The position numbers and the translations under genes are program-made. A model generated the notes under the pieces. That model was not told where the DNA came from. It was given only the letters and a program-made list of their open reading frames with translations, and made no database searches. A stretch of 64,000 nucleotides of DNA from Miscanthus floridulus (lineage: Eukaryota; Streptophyta; Magnoliopsida; Poales; Poaceae), in contig NC_089587.1 in assembly GCF_019320115.1 (NCBI RefSeq), forward strand, positions 87,066,939 through 87,130,938, written 5' to 3'. Below, piece by piece: positions 11,575-24,513 of this stretch. Position 1 is the first letter of the stretch; each line of letters starts with the position of its first letter.

Positions 11575-14500
11575 TGTCACACCCAATTTTAAGGATAAAA
11601 TTGATTGCACTAACTCATGTGTGCCCAGGGATCAATCACACACACAAGCTGACAAATTATAAAAGAGTATCATCACAGTGTATCTTATATCACGATAATA
11701 ACAATACTTAGTCTTATACATCACAGTGGAAAATAAAAGATAACTCTCTCTCGTGGAACACCATCACAGGGAAGGTCAACTGGTTGACCACAAGCCTAAA
11801 AATCCTCAGGAAACTCCTCATACCCGTTGTCATCTGTTACCCATCCGGGATTTTTGTCCAAATAAAGAAAATAAACAAGCGTAAGTACTTCCCGTACTTA
11901 ACAAGATAACATAGGGTTATGTAGCTCAAAAAGGACGACACTGGTTTACTGTAGTTTGCACTTTTAGTAAGTCAGGATTTTATTACCAATTATTATCAAG
12001 TTATGCTTAAGCTCCCTTTTAAACCCACATATTCAGGTATCAGCATCATTTGGATCATATCATCATAAACCATCATAAATGAACCACAATGAGTAACCAA
12101 TTATTCTGTGAGTTTTCTGGGCCGCTCGTGACCGTGAGCACGGCTGTTATAACAGTTTGTAACCCTCTGTAGAGGTGGTGCACATTCACCACGAGTCTTG
12201 ATTCCCATATGCCCGAGTTAATTACTCCCGTGTCACTGCCAAGGTGAGCGGGCAGGGTACACTATGAAGCCATTTCATAGGTTTCTCTAACAAGTTAGGG
12301 CCGCTAGGTTTCCTCGGCAGGCAGATGTAGGAACCCCCCTTTCCTATGGCACATATCCATCGCGGCTATACACATAGGAACAGAGGCAGCCCTATACCCA
12401 ACGTGGCAAGCCCCTCTTGTGCCATAAAGGTAACCTCTAACAAGGTAGAAAAGGTCCTATTACTGAGCTAAAGTTAGAGCCATATGACTCTCACGGTTGC
12501 ACTATCAGTCCCAGCTTTTGCCGACAGATAAGTCCTTATGGAGGGCAGGAGCAACATGATCAACAATCATTTGCACTTTCGCCCTATGGATCAGTTGTTA
12601 CAAATCATGTTATACTTTTAGTTCCATAGAACCATTAACCATCGTATAGATCATGTTCAGTTAGAGCACTAGCAATCTACCCATATGCAGTTAACCCATA
12701 GGAGTCAAGGGAACAAGTCATCAAATGACTAGAATGTCCTTATGGTTATCAAAGTTATACACATGCACATGAGTAAATGATTAAAGTGAATAGGACATCA
12801 AGGTAGGCCCATGCTATACTTGCCTTGGTTCACAAACTCTTGCTGGTCCTGCTGGTCATCGAAGAACTCTTGATCTCCAACGTTCTCCTCACCGTCTAAA
12901 CACGACCAACACGGCAACATACAACATTCCACAGGCATTCATGCAAAGCAAACAATCCTACAGTTAGAACAGTACACCAACAGTATAGAAAACAAGATAA
13001 AATGTTTATGAAAATACTCTACGTCTCGCTACGATCATGTCAACGCGAAGTTCATGAAAATCGGAGCTAAAACGCAAAAATTATGAATTAAACAGGGTTT
13101 TCTATAGCACTTTATTTAATTAAAACTAATCATGAAATTTAAAAGTTGCAAACTTGATTAACAGTGGTACTAACACGTAGATTATGAAATTACGAAGCTA
13201 ACGCAATTTGAACGGATCAATTCGGAGCTAAAACGAAGTTTTTGTGAGCAAAACAAATCTAATGGCATTTCTGTAAATACTGAAAACGTATTTTGAACTA
13301 AAACAGTGCACTTTACGTTTTCAAAATGAGAAAGCGTACTCAGGGAAATGCGCTAGGGACGGTGGGTTCAATTTGGAGAAAATAGGGGGTCTCTTAAGCA
13401 ATTTTACCCGCGAAGGGGTATCTTCTAATCCTGGCCGTAGATCTGGAGATGGACGGCTTGGATCGGCTCAGGTGAAAGAAGAGAAGGGGGGGGGTCCGGT
13501 CGGCACAGTGATGCCGGCAGCAAGCTCCATGGCCGGCGGCGTGGAGGTCACTGGCGCGCGTGGTTAAGGGCCTACGGGCCACGGTTCGAAGAACCGAAGG
13601 CACCGGGGGAGAGAGGGGGTGAAGGGGGACTCGCCAAGGCCAAGAGAGTGGCTGGAGGACACGGCCGGCGGGGTGGTTGCCATGGCCGTTGGCATGGAGG
13701 TCTTCGGCACACATGAATAGGGCTCAAATGGCCATGAAACAAGAAAATAATGGCACTGGGAGATGGAGGGGGTACACGCGAACTCATCCAGGCCGAGAAC
13801 GGGGCCGGTGGACGCGGTTGGCACAGTGGCCGCCATGGCCGGCAACCGAAACTCGCGGGCACATGCAATAACAGTCATACAAGCCGCCAAATGCCAAGGG
13901 AAAAGGTCGGGGAGAGAGAGGAGAGCACGGCGATTCTCACCACGGCGAAAATCAGAGCGGAGGCGGCTCGTGGACGGTGGTTCACGCGGATGGCGGACGA
14001 CGGAACCGGCGACCTCGGCGCGGCGGTTGCTGGGGCTTCCTCGGTGCCTGGCGAACGCGAAGAAGAGAGCGGGGAGCAGCAGGGGTGCGCGCGGGGGGTT
14101 CGGCTCCCTTTAAAACAAGGCTGAGGAGCGGGGAGGGGTGCTCCCACGATTGAAGGCGTGGGCGCGGCGGCGGTTGCGCCAGGCGCGCGTGGGGCAGGAG
14201 GTCGAGGGCGGCACTGACACGCAGGGCCAGGATGGCAGCGGCAGCGGCATGGGGTAGTGGCGCGGCAGCGGTTGCTGTGGAGCTGGGCTGCGGCGCAGCG
14301 TTTTCGTGCGAGCTGGGCCGGCCCAAGAACAGGAGGAGAGGAGAGCGAGGGGGCCACGGGGAGAAAATGGGCCAGCAGGCCGGTTCGGCCAGCGGAAGGG
14401 AGAAATGGCCTGCGGGCCGAGACTGAGGAAAGGAGGGGGAGGAGAAAAAGAATTTCTTTTCTTTTTCCAAATACATTTTCCAATCTCATTTTCAAGTTGA

Positions 14501-14703
14501 ATTTGAATTCAATTCAAATTCTATTCAAAGTCAATCATTACAAAAACAAATATGCAGCAGCATGAATGCATCAACATGTTACTAACCTTATATTTGATTT
14601 TATTTTCACAAAAATTATTTCTTTCCTAAATTTCAATGCTCACATAATAACATAATTAAATCGAATTTTTTTATTTCAAAACACTAAAATTTTGGGTGTT
14701 ACA
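11575..14703 (-). repeat. 3' LTR of the chromovirus
   Basis: This left-hand LTR is the 3' LTR because the element reads right to left. In the first ~215 bases it differs from the other LTR by about seven substitutions and one small indel, mostly transitions. The right third (13,370-14,440) is GC-rich and open in several frames, but it is LTR sequence present in both copies and is not treated as coding. Confidence 0.9.
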
Positions 14704-14720
14704 ATTCTACCCCCCTTAAG
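14704..14720 (-). promoter_or_regulatory. Polypurine tract of the chromovirus
   Basis: On the minus strand TTAAGGGGGGTAGAAT lies immediately before the LTR start TGTAACACCC. This is the expected plus-strand priming site. Confidence 0.8.
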
Positions 14721-14752
14721 ATGAATCTCGTCCTCGAGATTCGAGTGATTGC

Positions 14753-17700
14753 TTACTCAAACAGTTGGGGATAAGACTTTCTCAGATCCTCTTCTCTTTC
14801 CCAAGTAGCCTCATCCTCTGTATACCGATTCCACTCCACCTTGCACATCTTTATAGTTCGGCTTCTTGTAACTCTTTCGGCAGTTTCCAAGATCTTTATT
14901 GGATACTCTTCATATGTAAGATCTTCCTTAACAACAAGTTCTTCCAAAGGAATCTGCTCTTCTGGTACCCTCAAACACTTCTTTAATTGAGAAACATGAA
15001 ACACATCGTGCACACCTGACAAACTCTCAGGTAGTTCCAACTGATAGGCTACTTCTCCACGTCTCTCTAGGATCTTGAAAGGTCCAATATACCTTGGTGC
15101 CAACTTTCCCTTCATATTGAATCTTTTCACACTTCTCATTGGTGACACCTTCAAGTACACATAATCACTAACTTTGAAAGTCAGCTCTCTTCTACGAGTA
15201 TCAGCGTAACTCTTCTGTCATGACTGAGCCACTCTTAAGTTGTCTCTAATCATTCTCACTTGTTCTTCCGCGTCTCTAAGGACTTTGGGTCCAAACACTT
15301 GAGTTTCACCAGTCTGATTCCAGAACAATGGCGTTCTACATTTACGTCCATACAACGCCTCAAAAGGTGCCATCTTAAGACTCTTTTGGTAACTATTGTT
15401 GTACAAGAACTCTACGTACGACAGACTCTTATCCCAACTATTACCATACTGTAGTGCACAAGCTCTCAACATATCTTCCAAAATCTGGTTGATCCTTTCA
15501 GTCTATCAATTAGTTTGCGGGTGGTAAGCAGAACTAAAATTCAACTTTGTCCCCAAAGATCTATGTACTTTATGCCAGAATTGCGATGTAAACTGAGTGC
15601 CTCTATCCAACACAATCTTCTTGGGAACACCATGTAAACACACTATTCTTTCCATGTACAACTCTGCTAACCTTGCACCCGTATAGGTAGTCTTGACTGG
15701 TAAAAAGTGAGCAACCTTGGTGAGTCGATCTACTATTACCCATATTGAATCATAATCTCTTTGAGTGCGGGGCAAACCTACGATAAAATCCATACCAACT
15801 TCTTCCCATTTCCATTCAGGAATCTTCATTGGTTGTAGCAACCCTACAGGCCTTTGATGCTCAGCTTTCACTCTTTGACAAGTGTCACACAAAGCCACAT
15901 ACTCTGCCACATCTCTCTTCAAACCATACCACCAATACTTCTCCTTGACATCCAAATACATCTTCGTACTTCTGGGATATATGGAATAGGCAGACTCATG
16001 GGCCTCTTGCAGAATTGCATCACGGATAGCCTTCACTTCAGGTACACATATCCTTTTTCCAAACCAAAGGGTACCATTCTCATCCATCCTGAATCCTGGT
16101 GTTTTTCCAAGCACTACATTCTCCGCTATCTCTTTTAGTTTTTCATCCTCCAATTGGCCTTTGCGTATCTCTTGCTCCAATGTAGGCTCTATCACCAATT
16201 CCATTGCATTAGTGACAAAACTCAAGTTGAGATGCTCCATTTCAGCACACAACTCTGCTGACATAAATGTCATCCCAAGTCCATTAGCATAACTATTCCT
16301 GCTAAGTGCATCAGCTACGACATTTGCTTTTCCCAGATGATAATGCACTTCCAAGTCATAGTCTTTGATCAATTCTAACCAACGACGTTGTCTTAGATTC
16401 AGATCTGATTGGGTAAAGATATACTTCAAACTCTTGTGATCTGTATAGATATCACTCTTATGCCCAATTAGATAATGTCTCCAGATTTTCAAAGCATGTA
16501 CCACAGCTGCCAATTCCAAGTCATGAGTAGGGTAATTCAACTCTTGCTTCCTCAATTGTCTAGATGCATATGCCACCACTCTTCCTTCTTGCATAAGCAC
16601 ACATCCAAGGCCCAAACGGGATGCATCACAATATATAGAGAAGTTCTTGCTTAAATCGGGCAAAATCAATACTAGAGCTGTAGTCAATCTCTTCTTTAGC
16701 TCATCAAAGTTTGCCTAGCATTTATCTGACCATACATACTTAGCATTCTTTTCCAACAGAGCTGTCATTGGCTTAGCAAGTTTGGAAAAACCTTCAATGA
16801 ACCTCCTGTAGTATCCAGCCAATCCCAAAAAGCTACGAATCTCACTTACATTGATTGGTGGCTTCCAATTCAACACATCTTGTACCTTGCCTGGATCCAC
16901 TGCTATTCCACCATTGGAGACAACATGACCCAGAAAAGAGACCTCCTTCAACCAAAAACTCACACTTGCTCCGCTTAGCGTACAACTTATGTTCTCTAAG
17001 CTTTTGCAAGACCAAACTTATATGTTCAGCATGTTCTTCTTCGATCTTGGAAAATATCAGTATGTCATCTATGAATACCACCACAAATTTATCCAGAAAC
17101 TCTATGAACACCTTATTCATCAGGTACATAAAGTATGCAGGTGCATTGGTCAATCCAAAAGACATAACAGTATACTCATACAAGCCATACCGTGTAGTGA
17201 ATGTTGGTCTTGGGTATGTCCGAGTTTCGAATCTTAAGTTGATGGTATCCTGAGCGAAGATCAATCTTGGAGAACACAAAGGCTCCTCTCAACTGATCAA
17301 ACAAATCATCAATCCTAGGCAAAGGGTATTTGTTCTTGATTGTAACCTCGTTAAGTGAACGGTAATCCACACATATCCGTTGACTACCATCCTTCTTATC
17401 CACAAAGATCACAGGTGCCCCCCATGGGGAAGAACTGGGGCGTATGAAACGTTTTTCTTGCAACTCTTTTAGTTGTTTCTTAAGCTCTTCTAATTCATTA
17501 ACCCCCATTCTATATGGACATTTAGCTATTGGTGCAGTTCCAGGTAATAATTCAATAATGAATTCAATGTCTCGGTCAGGTGGCATACCTGGCAAGTCAT
17601 CGGGGAAGACATCCGGGAACTCCTCCACAACACGATCTTGTTTATGGGCATCACCATCCAACTGGTTCACTGTGGCTGTAGGCTGAGCTTGCACTACCAC

Positions 17701-19205
17701 TTCTACACAGATTCTATCTCCATTGAGTGATGTCACAACCATAGATTTCTCCTGACACTGAATCACTGCCCGGTGTTATTTCATCCAATCCATTCCCAGA
17801 ATAAGATCAATTCCCGCCGTTCTCAACACAATTGGTTTCACTTTGAAGTCTACCCCCCTTAAGGAAATGCTAGTTGAGGGACTCTAATAAGAAGCAGGCA
17901 TACTGCCTCCCGGTGAATTTACTAGTATGGGGTTTTTCATGGCACACAAAGGTATGCTATGCATTCTAACAAAAGCTTGGGAAATAAAAGAATGCGAAGC
18001 ACCAAAATCAAAAACTACTATAGCAGAGATAGAGTTGACACTAAACGTACCCAACATGACCTCGGGCGTCTCCTGAGCTGCATCAGATGACACATAGTTC
18101 ACCTTCGCAGTGTGAGGTGGTCGGGCGTTGAACTTCTGATTGCTAGTCTGGTTCTGAGGAGCTTGCTGGTTCTGCTTCTTTAGACACTGATGAGCATAGT
18201 GACCTACTTCTCCATAGTGGTAGCATGCATTGGGGTTATTGGGTGTACCACTCTTCACAGGAGCATTGTTGGACGGTCCCTGGCGTGTTGCCGGATTGCC
18301 AGTCTGTTGCGGGGGACGCTGATTACCATACTGTTGCTGGTACTGAGGGCGTTGCTGGAACTGGTTACATTGAGGATACTGACCACGGTTTCCCTGGTTA
18401 GATTGTCCTTGATTCCTTTGTTGAAAACCCTACTGGGGATAGGCACGTTGGCGTGTGTTGCTTCCAGAAGCTTGCCCTTGAAGCCTCCTCTTCTTGGCTT
18501 CCATCTCTTTGCGCTTATCGTCAATCATAATTGCGCGGTTCACCAAAGACTGAAAGTTAGGGTAGGTGTTGGACATCAGCTGGAGCTGTAGGCCATCATA
18601 AAGCCCCTTGAGGAAGCGGCGTTGCTTCTCCTTATCCTCAGCTACATCATTTGGAGCATAACGTGACAGTTGAGCAAACTTGTCACGATACTCCACCACA
18701 GTCATGGATCCTTGCTTGAGGGACCTGAATTCCTCTTCAATTCCACGAGTCCATCCGAGATATGATAAGACCGGAAATTGTCCTTGAATTCCTGCCAGGT
18801 GATAGTAGGAGCATTGTTGGGATGTCCATACTAGAAAGAATCCCACCAATCCTGAGCTGCTCCCTGGAGTTGACCAAAAGCATACAACACCTTCTCAAGA
18901 TCGTTGCATTGTGCTATGTTAAGTTGCTTCTCCACAGCACGCAACCAATCATCTGCCTCCATAGGGTCTGAGGCATGAGTGAACACCGGTGGGAGACCCT
19001 TCATAAACTCTCCACGCTTATCTCTGACCTGAACAGGCGGTGGTCCTCTTGCAGGTTCATTATCCAAGCGCTGCATCATAGCTTGCATCAACTGCGCTTG
19101 CATTCCCATTAATTGTTCCATGGTCACAGGTGGCGGTGGTGGTGGATTTATGAGGGCATCATGTCCATGACCATGGCCTCTACCTCTTCCTCCTCTTGCA
19201 GCCAT
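14753..19205 (-). pseudogene. Chromovirus gag-pol polyprotein, frameshifted
   Basis: Starting at the ATG at 19,205, gag shows a HGHGHD-rich N-terminus, the core around 18,990-18,500, and a CCHC zinc knuckle (CYHYGEVGHYAHQC, ~18,200). The protease region (~18,070-17,780) has a DFGASHSF motif in place of the usual D-S/T-G-A. Reverse transcriptase follows (~17,560-16,900; [19 protein letters not shown]). RNase H begins near 16,640 ([10 protein letters not shown]). Integrase has its CxxC zinc part near 15,890, then GMDFIVGLP and DRGTQF, and ends in a chromodomain-like CKVEWNRY region (~14,840). Frameshifts near 18,740, 17,190 and 16,960 and stop codons, including a TGA-TAG pair at 15,505-15,510, disable it. 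Confidence 0.9.
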
Positions 19206-19893
19206 CTGTTTTCCAACAAATGCGCAAAATTTAGAGATTTCTAAATTATAGAGAGCTTACAAAAGATAAGAAACAATGCTGAGAATTTTCTGGACAAGAT
19301 TCCAAAAACAGCAGTTCAGTAAATCTATCATAACTTGAGTATCAGAGATCCAATAGAGGTGTACCAAGAACGGTTGGAAATCTTAGGAGATCAGCTACAA
19401 CTTTTATTTAGATCACTTTTACAGATTCTTACATACACATGGTCAAAAATAGGGCTAAACCGAATCTGTTCTGGGTTCCAGTCTGTGCAGGAACATCAAC
19501 TTGTGACAGCTAGATCTCACAAACCTAAATAGCTATTGACGTGATTCCAAAGACATTTAAAAGATACAGAAGTCTAGTTATCTTCACAAAAATTTCAGAA
19601 TTTTTTACAGCCCAGATTTCGAGATACAAGATAAAGATCACAGGCTGCTCCAGAAAATAGCACAGCAGAGATAAGATAAAGCAAACCATCGGCATTAAGA
19701 TTTCATCTAAACTTTAAGGTTCCAACCTAAGGAAGTTGTGGACATGCCCACAAACTTCCAGCAAACAACCAAACTCCAAATCAACCAAGTTCACAAATTA
19801 AAACATCTAATCATCAAAGTTCACAAGACCAAACAAGACTAAACATGAAACACGAACTAACGATGTTGTAATCTTAATCAAGGCACCTAACAC

Positions 19894-20742
19894 CTATGGG
19901 GCGGTGTCAATCATGGTGAACGACCGGCGCTTCTTCTTGTAGATCGGTGGCTGCCCAAGTTGAGCACGTAGTTCATCAACTTGCTTCTGGAGGCGTCTCT
20001 CGGCCCTCTGTGATGCATGCAGCTCTCCTTTGACTTCTTCATCCACCCCCTGCATGGCATGGACATGCTGCACTGTTGCTTCTAGAGTTGGGTCACTCTC
20101 TGGTGGTGCCAAGACCTACCAAACACCCTCATGATCATTGCGAGGAAGGAACCTAAAACAATCCTCCCTCATGGCCTCAAAACGACGGCCATGGTAGTAG
20201 ATGTAGGCGTCCTGCGCTGCATCTTCCATGCCATCCAAGGCATGGGCCCTCCTGGCAGTGGCACGGTGGACAGTCTCCACCTCATGTCCATTCTTGATGT
20301 CATTCCAAGCAGTGACAACCAGCTCTACCTTCCAAAAGGTTGCCTCCAAAGGATGCTGGTACTCTGCACAATGGTAGCTGATGGAGGCGTGCAGATCAGG
20401 GTAGTAGTCATCCAGCACATGGGTGAGGAGGGTGTGGTAGTAGGCCGTCTCTGGGGCTGGCTTGAAGTAGTACTTGCACTTCTAGCCTATCTCCTCATCC
20501 ACCACGGGGACAACTGGGGATGGCACAGGTGTAGGTGAAGTAGCTGATGACTCCTCAGGTGTAGCTACAACAGGATAAACCAGTGCAACAGCTGGAGTAG
20601 GAGCAGGTGCAGGTGTCAGGGTAGCCATCTCCTCATCATCAGAGATGATCACAATCTCCTTCTCCGCCTGTGGAGCACATGGGGTGAACAAAGCACGGTA
20701 GCCAGCAGTGCTGAGGCGGGCAGTCTTCGGGTTATGAGACAT
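19894..20742 (-). pseudogene. Extra ORF between 5' LTR and gag of the chromovirus, unknown function
   Basis: A single minus-strand frame of about 283 codons starts at 20,742 and is broken by two in-frame stops (around 20,482 and 20,116). The first part is Pro/Thr/Ala-rich and acidic. The middle (DYYPDLHASISYHCAEYQHP) resembles extra upstream ORFs of grass Ty3/gypsy elements. The last part is a short coiled coil with a basic KKKRR stretch near its end. I recognise no enzymatic motif; the role is unknown. The 19,206-19,893 gap between it and gag holds no frame of note. Confidence 0.6.
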
Positions 20743-20918
20743 CTATAGATTTAAAGTGAGATAGAATTAGAATCAACAATTTTATATAATAGATTAAGGT
20801 ATGAAAAGCATAAATGTTTTAATAAAATAACAAGAATAAGACAGTAAGCAAGAAACCAGAGGAGCAAAGATGCCAAAACGACCATTTCTAACTAGGCTTG
20901 CGTCCTACAGTCAATACG

Positions 20919-20931
20919 TCTCTGATACCAA
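20919..20931 (-). promoter_or_regulatory. Primer-binding site, initiator tRNA-Met type
   Basis: On the minus strand TGGTATCAGAGAC follows the 5' LTR end after a short AAT spacer. Its first 11 bases match the standard plant initiator-Met primer site (TGGTATCAGAGC). Confidence 0.85.
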
Positions 20932-20933
20932 TT

Positions 20934-23900
20934 TGTCACACCCAATTTTAAGGATAAAATTGAATGCACTAACTCATGTGTGTCTAGGGATCAATCACAC
21001 ACATAAGCTGACAAATTATAAAAGAGTATCATCACAGTGTATCTTATATCACGATAATAACAATACTTAGTCTTATACATCACAGCGGAAAAAAAGATAA
21101 CTCTCTCTCGTGGAACACTATCACAGGGAAGGTCAATTGGTTGACCACAAGCCTAAAAATCCTCAGGAAACTCCTCATACCCATTGTCATCTGTTACCCA
21201 TCCGGGATTTTTGTCCAAATAAAGAAAATAAACAAGCGTAAGTACTTCCCGTACTTAACAAGATAACATGGGGTTATGTAGCTCAAAAAGGACGACACTG
21301 GTTTACTGCAGTTTGCACTTTTAGTAAGTCAGGATTTTATTACCAATTATTATCAAGTTATGCTTAAGCTCCCTTTCAAACCCACATATTCAGATATCAG
21401 CATCATTTGGATCATATCATCATAAACCATCATAAATGAACCACAATGAGTAACCAATTATTCTATGAGTTTTCTGGGCCGCTCGTGACCGTGAGCACGG
21501 CTGTTATAATAGTTTGTAACCCTCTGCAGAGGTGGTGCACATTCACCGCGAGTCATGATTCCCATATGCCCGGGTTAATTACTCCCATGTCACTGCCAAG
21601 GTGAGCGGGCATGGTACACTATGAAGCCATTTCATAGGTTTCTCTAACAAGTTAGGGCCGCTAGGTTTCCTTAGTAGGCAGATGTAGGAACCCCCCTTTC
21701 CTATGGCACGTATCCATCGCAGCTATACACATAGGAACAGAGGTAGCCCTATACCCAACGTGGCAAGCCCCTCTTGCGCCATAAAGGTAACCTCTAACAA
21801 GCTAGAAAATGTCCTATTACTGAGCTAAAGTCAGAGCCATATGACTCTCACGGTTGCACTGTCAGTCCCAGCTTTTGCCGACAGATAAGTCCTTATGGAG
21901 GGCCAGGAGCAACATGATCAACAGTCATTTGCACTTTCGCCCTATGGATCAGTTGTTACAAATCATGTTATACTTTTAGTTCCATAGAACCATTAACCAT
22001 CGTATAGATCATGTCCAGTTAGAGCACTAGCAATCTACCCATATGTAGTTAACCCATAGGAGTCAAGGGAACAAGTCATCAAATGACTAGAATGTCCTTA
22101 TGGTTATCAAAGTTATACACATGCGCATGAGTAAATGATTAAAGTGAATAGGACATCAAGGTAGGCCCATGCTATACTTGCCTTGGTTCACAAACTCTTG
22201 CTGGTCCTGCTGGTCGTCGAAGAACTCTTGATCTCCAACGTTCTCCTCACCGTCTGAACACGACCAACATGGCAACATACAACATTCCACAAGCATTCAT
22301 GCAAAGCAAACAATCCTACAGTTAGAACAGTACACCAACAGTATAGAAAACAAGATAAAATATTTATGAAAATACTCTACATCTCGCTACGATCACGTCA
22401 ACGTGAAGTTCACGAAAATCGGAGCTAAAACCCGAAAATTATGAATTAAACGGGGTTTTCTATAGCACTTTATTTAATTAAAACTAATCATGAAATTTAA
22501 AAGTTGTAAACTTGATTAACAGTGGTACTAACATGTAGATTATGAAATTACGAAGCTAACGCAATTTGAACGGATCAATTCGGAGCTAAAACGAAGTTTT
22601 TATGAGCAAAACAAATCTAATGGCATTTCTGTAAATACTGAAAACGTATTTTGAACTAAAACAGTGCACTTTACGTTTTCAAAACGAGAAAGCGTACTCA
22701 AGGAAATGCGCTAGGGACGGCGGGTTCAATTTGGAGAAAACAGGGGGTCTCTTAAGCAATTTTACCCGTGAAGGGGTATCTTCTAATCCTGGCCGCAGAT
22801 CTGGAGATGGACGGCTTGGATCGGCTCAGGTGAAAGAAGAGAAGGGGGGGTCCGGCCGGCACAGTGACGCCGGCGGCAAGCTCCATGGCCGGTGGCGTGG
22901 AGGTCACTGGCGCGCGCGGTTAAGGGCCTACGAGCCATGGTTCGTAGAACCGAAGGCACCGGGGGAGAGAGGGGGTGAAGGGGACTCACCAAGGCTGAGA
23001 GAGTGGCTGGAGGACACGGCCGACGGGGTGGTCGCCATGGCCAGCGGCGTGGAGGTCTTCGGCACATGCGAATAGGGCTCAAACGGCCATGAAACAAGAA
23101 AATAACGGCACTGGGAGATGGAGGGGGTACATACGAACTCATCTAGGCCGAGAACGGGACCGGTGGACGTGGTTGGCGTGGTGGCCGCCATGGCCGGTGG
23201 TCGAAGCTCACGGGCTCACACAATAACAGTCATACAAGCCACCAAATGCCAAGGGAAAAGGTCGGGAAGAGAGAGGAGAGCACGACGATTCTCACCACGG
23301 TGAAGATCGGAGCGGAGGCGGCTCAGGGACGGTGGTTCGCGCGGAGGGCGGACGGCGGAACCGGCGACCTCGGCGCGGCAGTTACTGGGGCTTCCTTGGT
23401 GCCTAGCGAACACGAAGAAGAGAGCGGGGATCAGCAGGGGTGCGTGCGGGGGGGGGGGGGGTCGGCTCCCTTTAAAATGAGGCCGAGGCGCGGGGAGGGG
23501 CGCTCCCACGATCGAAGGCGTGGGCGCGGCGGCGGTTGCGCCAGGCGCGCGCGGGGCGGGAGGTCAGGGGTGGCACTGACACGTGGGGCTGGGATGGTAG
23601 CGGCAGCGGCGTGGGGTAGTGGTGCGGCAGCGGTTGCTGCGGAGCTAGGCTGCGGTGTGGCATTTTCGCGCGAGCTGGGCTGGCCCAAGAACTGGAGGAG
23701 AGGAGAGCGAGCGGGCCGCGGGGAGAAAATGGGCCAGCAGGCCGGTTAGGCCAGCGGAAGGGAGAAATGGCCTGCGGGTCGAGACTGAGGAAAGGAGGGG
23801 GAGGAGAAAAAGAATTTCTTTTCTTTTTCCAAATACATTTTCCAATCTCATTTTCAAGTTGAATTTGAATTCAATTCAAATTCTAGTCAAAGTCAATCAT

Positions 23901-24064
23901 TACGAAAACAAATGTGCAGCAGCATGATTGCATCAACATGTTACTAACCTTATATTTGATTTTATTTTCACAAAAATTATTTCTTTCCTAAATTTCAATG
24001 CTCACATAATAACATAATTAAATCGATTTTTTTATTTCAAAACACTGAAATTTTGGGTGTTACA
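20934..24064 (-). repeat. 5' LTR of the chromovirus
   Basis: This right-hand copy is 3,131 bp, against 3,129 bp for the left copy. It starts TGTCACACCC and ends GTGTTACA. It contains the same GC-rich region (22,730-23,790) and a poly-G run at about 23,450. The right boundary is fixed by the TTCGG target duplicate at 24,065-24,069. Confidence 0.92.
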
Positions 24065-24513
24065 TTCGGCCGCCAAGCCGTCGCTTGCCCTTCACCCTTG
24101 CTTAGTACCTTGAAATCTTTCCTTGCTATCTTCACCATCTCAAGACATCAAGTCACATCTTGTGTTGAATCATCCATTCATATGTATTGTTATCTTTTTC
24201 ATTTTAATTAAGCAAGCTTCAAATATGAGACCATTCCATATGCAATCCCTCATGTCTCATTAATTAATTCTTACAAGCTTGCTTTCACACAGTACATAGA
24301 AATCCCACAATAAATAAGCCTTTGCATGAATTCCATTTGCATTGTTGTCTTGTGCTTGAACTAGATTATTTATACAACAACACATCATTTTGACTTTCAT
24401 TAAGTACCTATGAGATAACCTATAACCTGTCCACACTTAGCAAATGGGTTAGACCTTTAATCACGTTGTCATTCAATCATCCAAAACCCACTAAAGGGCT
24501 AGATGCACTTTTA

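Larger units (their letters stand above)
11575..24064 (-). mobile_element. Full-length Ty3/gypsy chromovirus (Del/Tekay-like), 12.5 kb
   Basis: Two direct LTRs (11,575-14,703 and 20,934-24,064, about 3.13 kb each) start TGTCACACCC and end GGGTGTTACA. They are flanked by TTCGG at 11,570-11,574 and 24,065-24,069. A PBS matching initiator tRNA-Met, a polypurine tract, an extra 5' ORF and a decayed gag-pol lie between them, all on the minus strand. Long LTRs, the tRNA-Met PBS and a chromodomain-like C-terminus fit the Del/Tekay chromovirus clade; the clade name is inference. It inserted into LTR copy B, and copy A retains the uninterrupted site at 5,017-5,021. Confidence 0.93.
9719..24513 (-). 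mobile_element. Solo LTR copy B of the TGAAAGTGC-type element, split by a chromovirus
   Basis: LTR segments 9,719-11,574 and 24,065-24,513 (less one TTCGG target copy) add up to about 2,300 bp. They match LTR copy A over their length. The right end reads GCACTTTTA, one change from the expected GCACTTTCA, and is followed by CTTTC (24,514-24,518). The same CTTTC precedes the LTR at 9,714-9,718, so this is a complete solo LTR with a 5-bp target duplication. Relative to copy A it has ~197 extra bases (about 10,160-10,357), a doubled palindrome near 9,958-10,000, and fewer CCGAC repeats. The TATA box is at 10,619-10,626 (minus). Confidence 0.87.

Noticed and set aside
13373..14500. GC-rich overlapping frames in the chromovirus LTR (and the copy at 22,731-23,927)
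   Set aside because: Both copies are LTR sequence and open on both strands because of composition; no domain and no consistent start.
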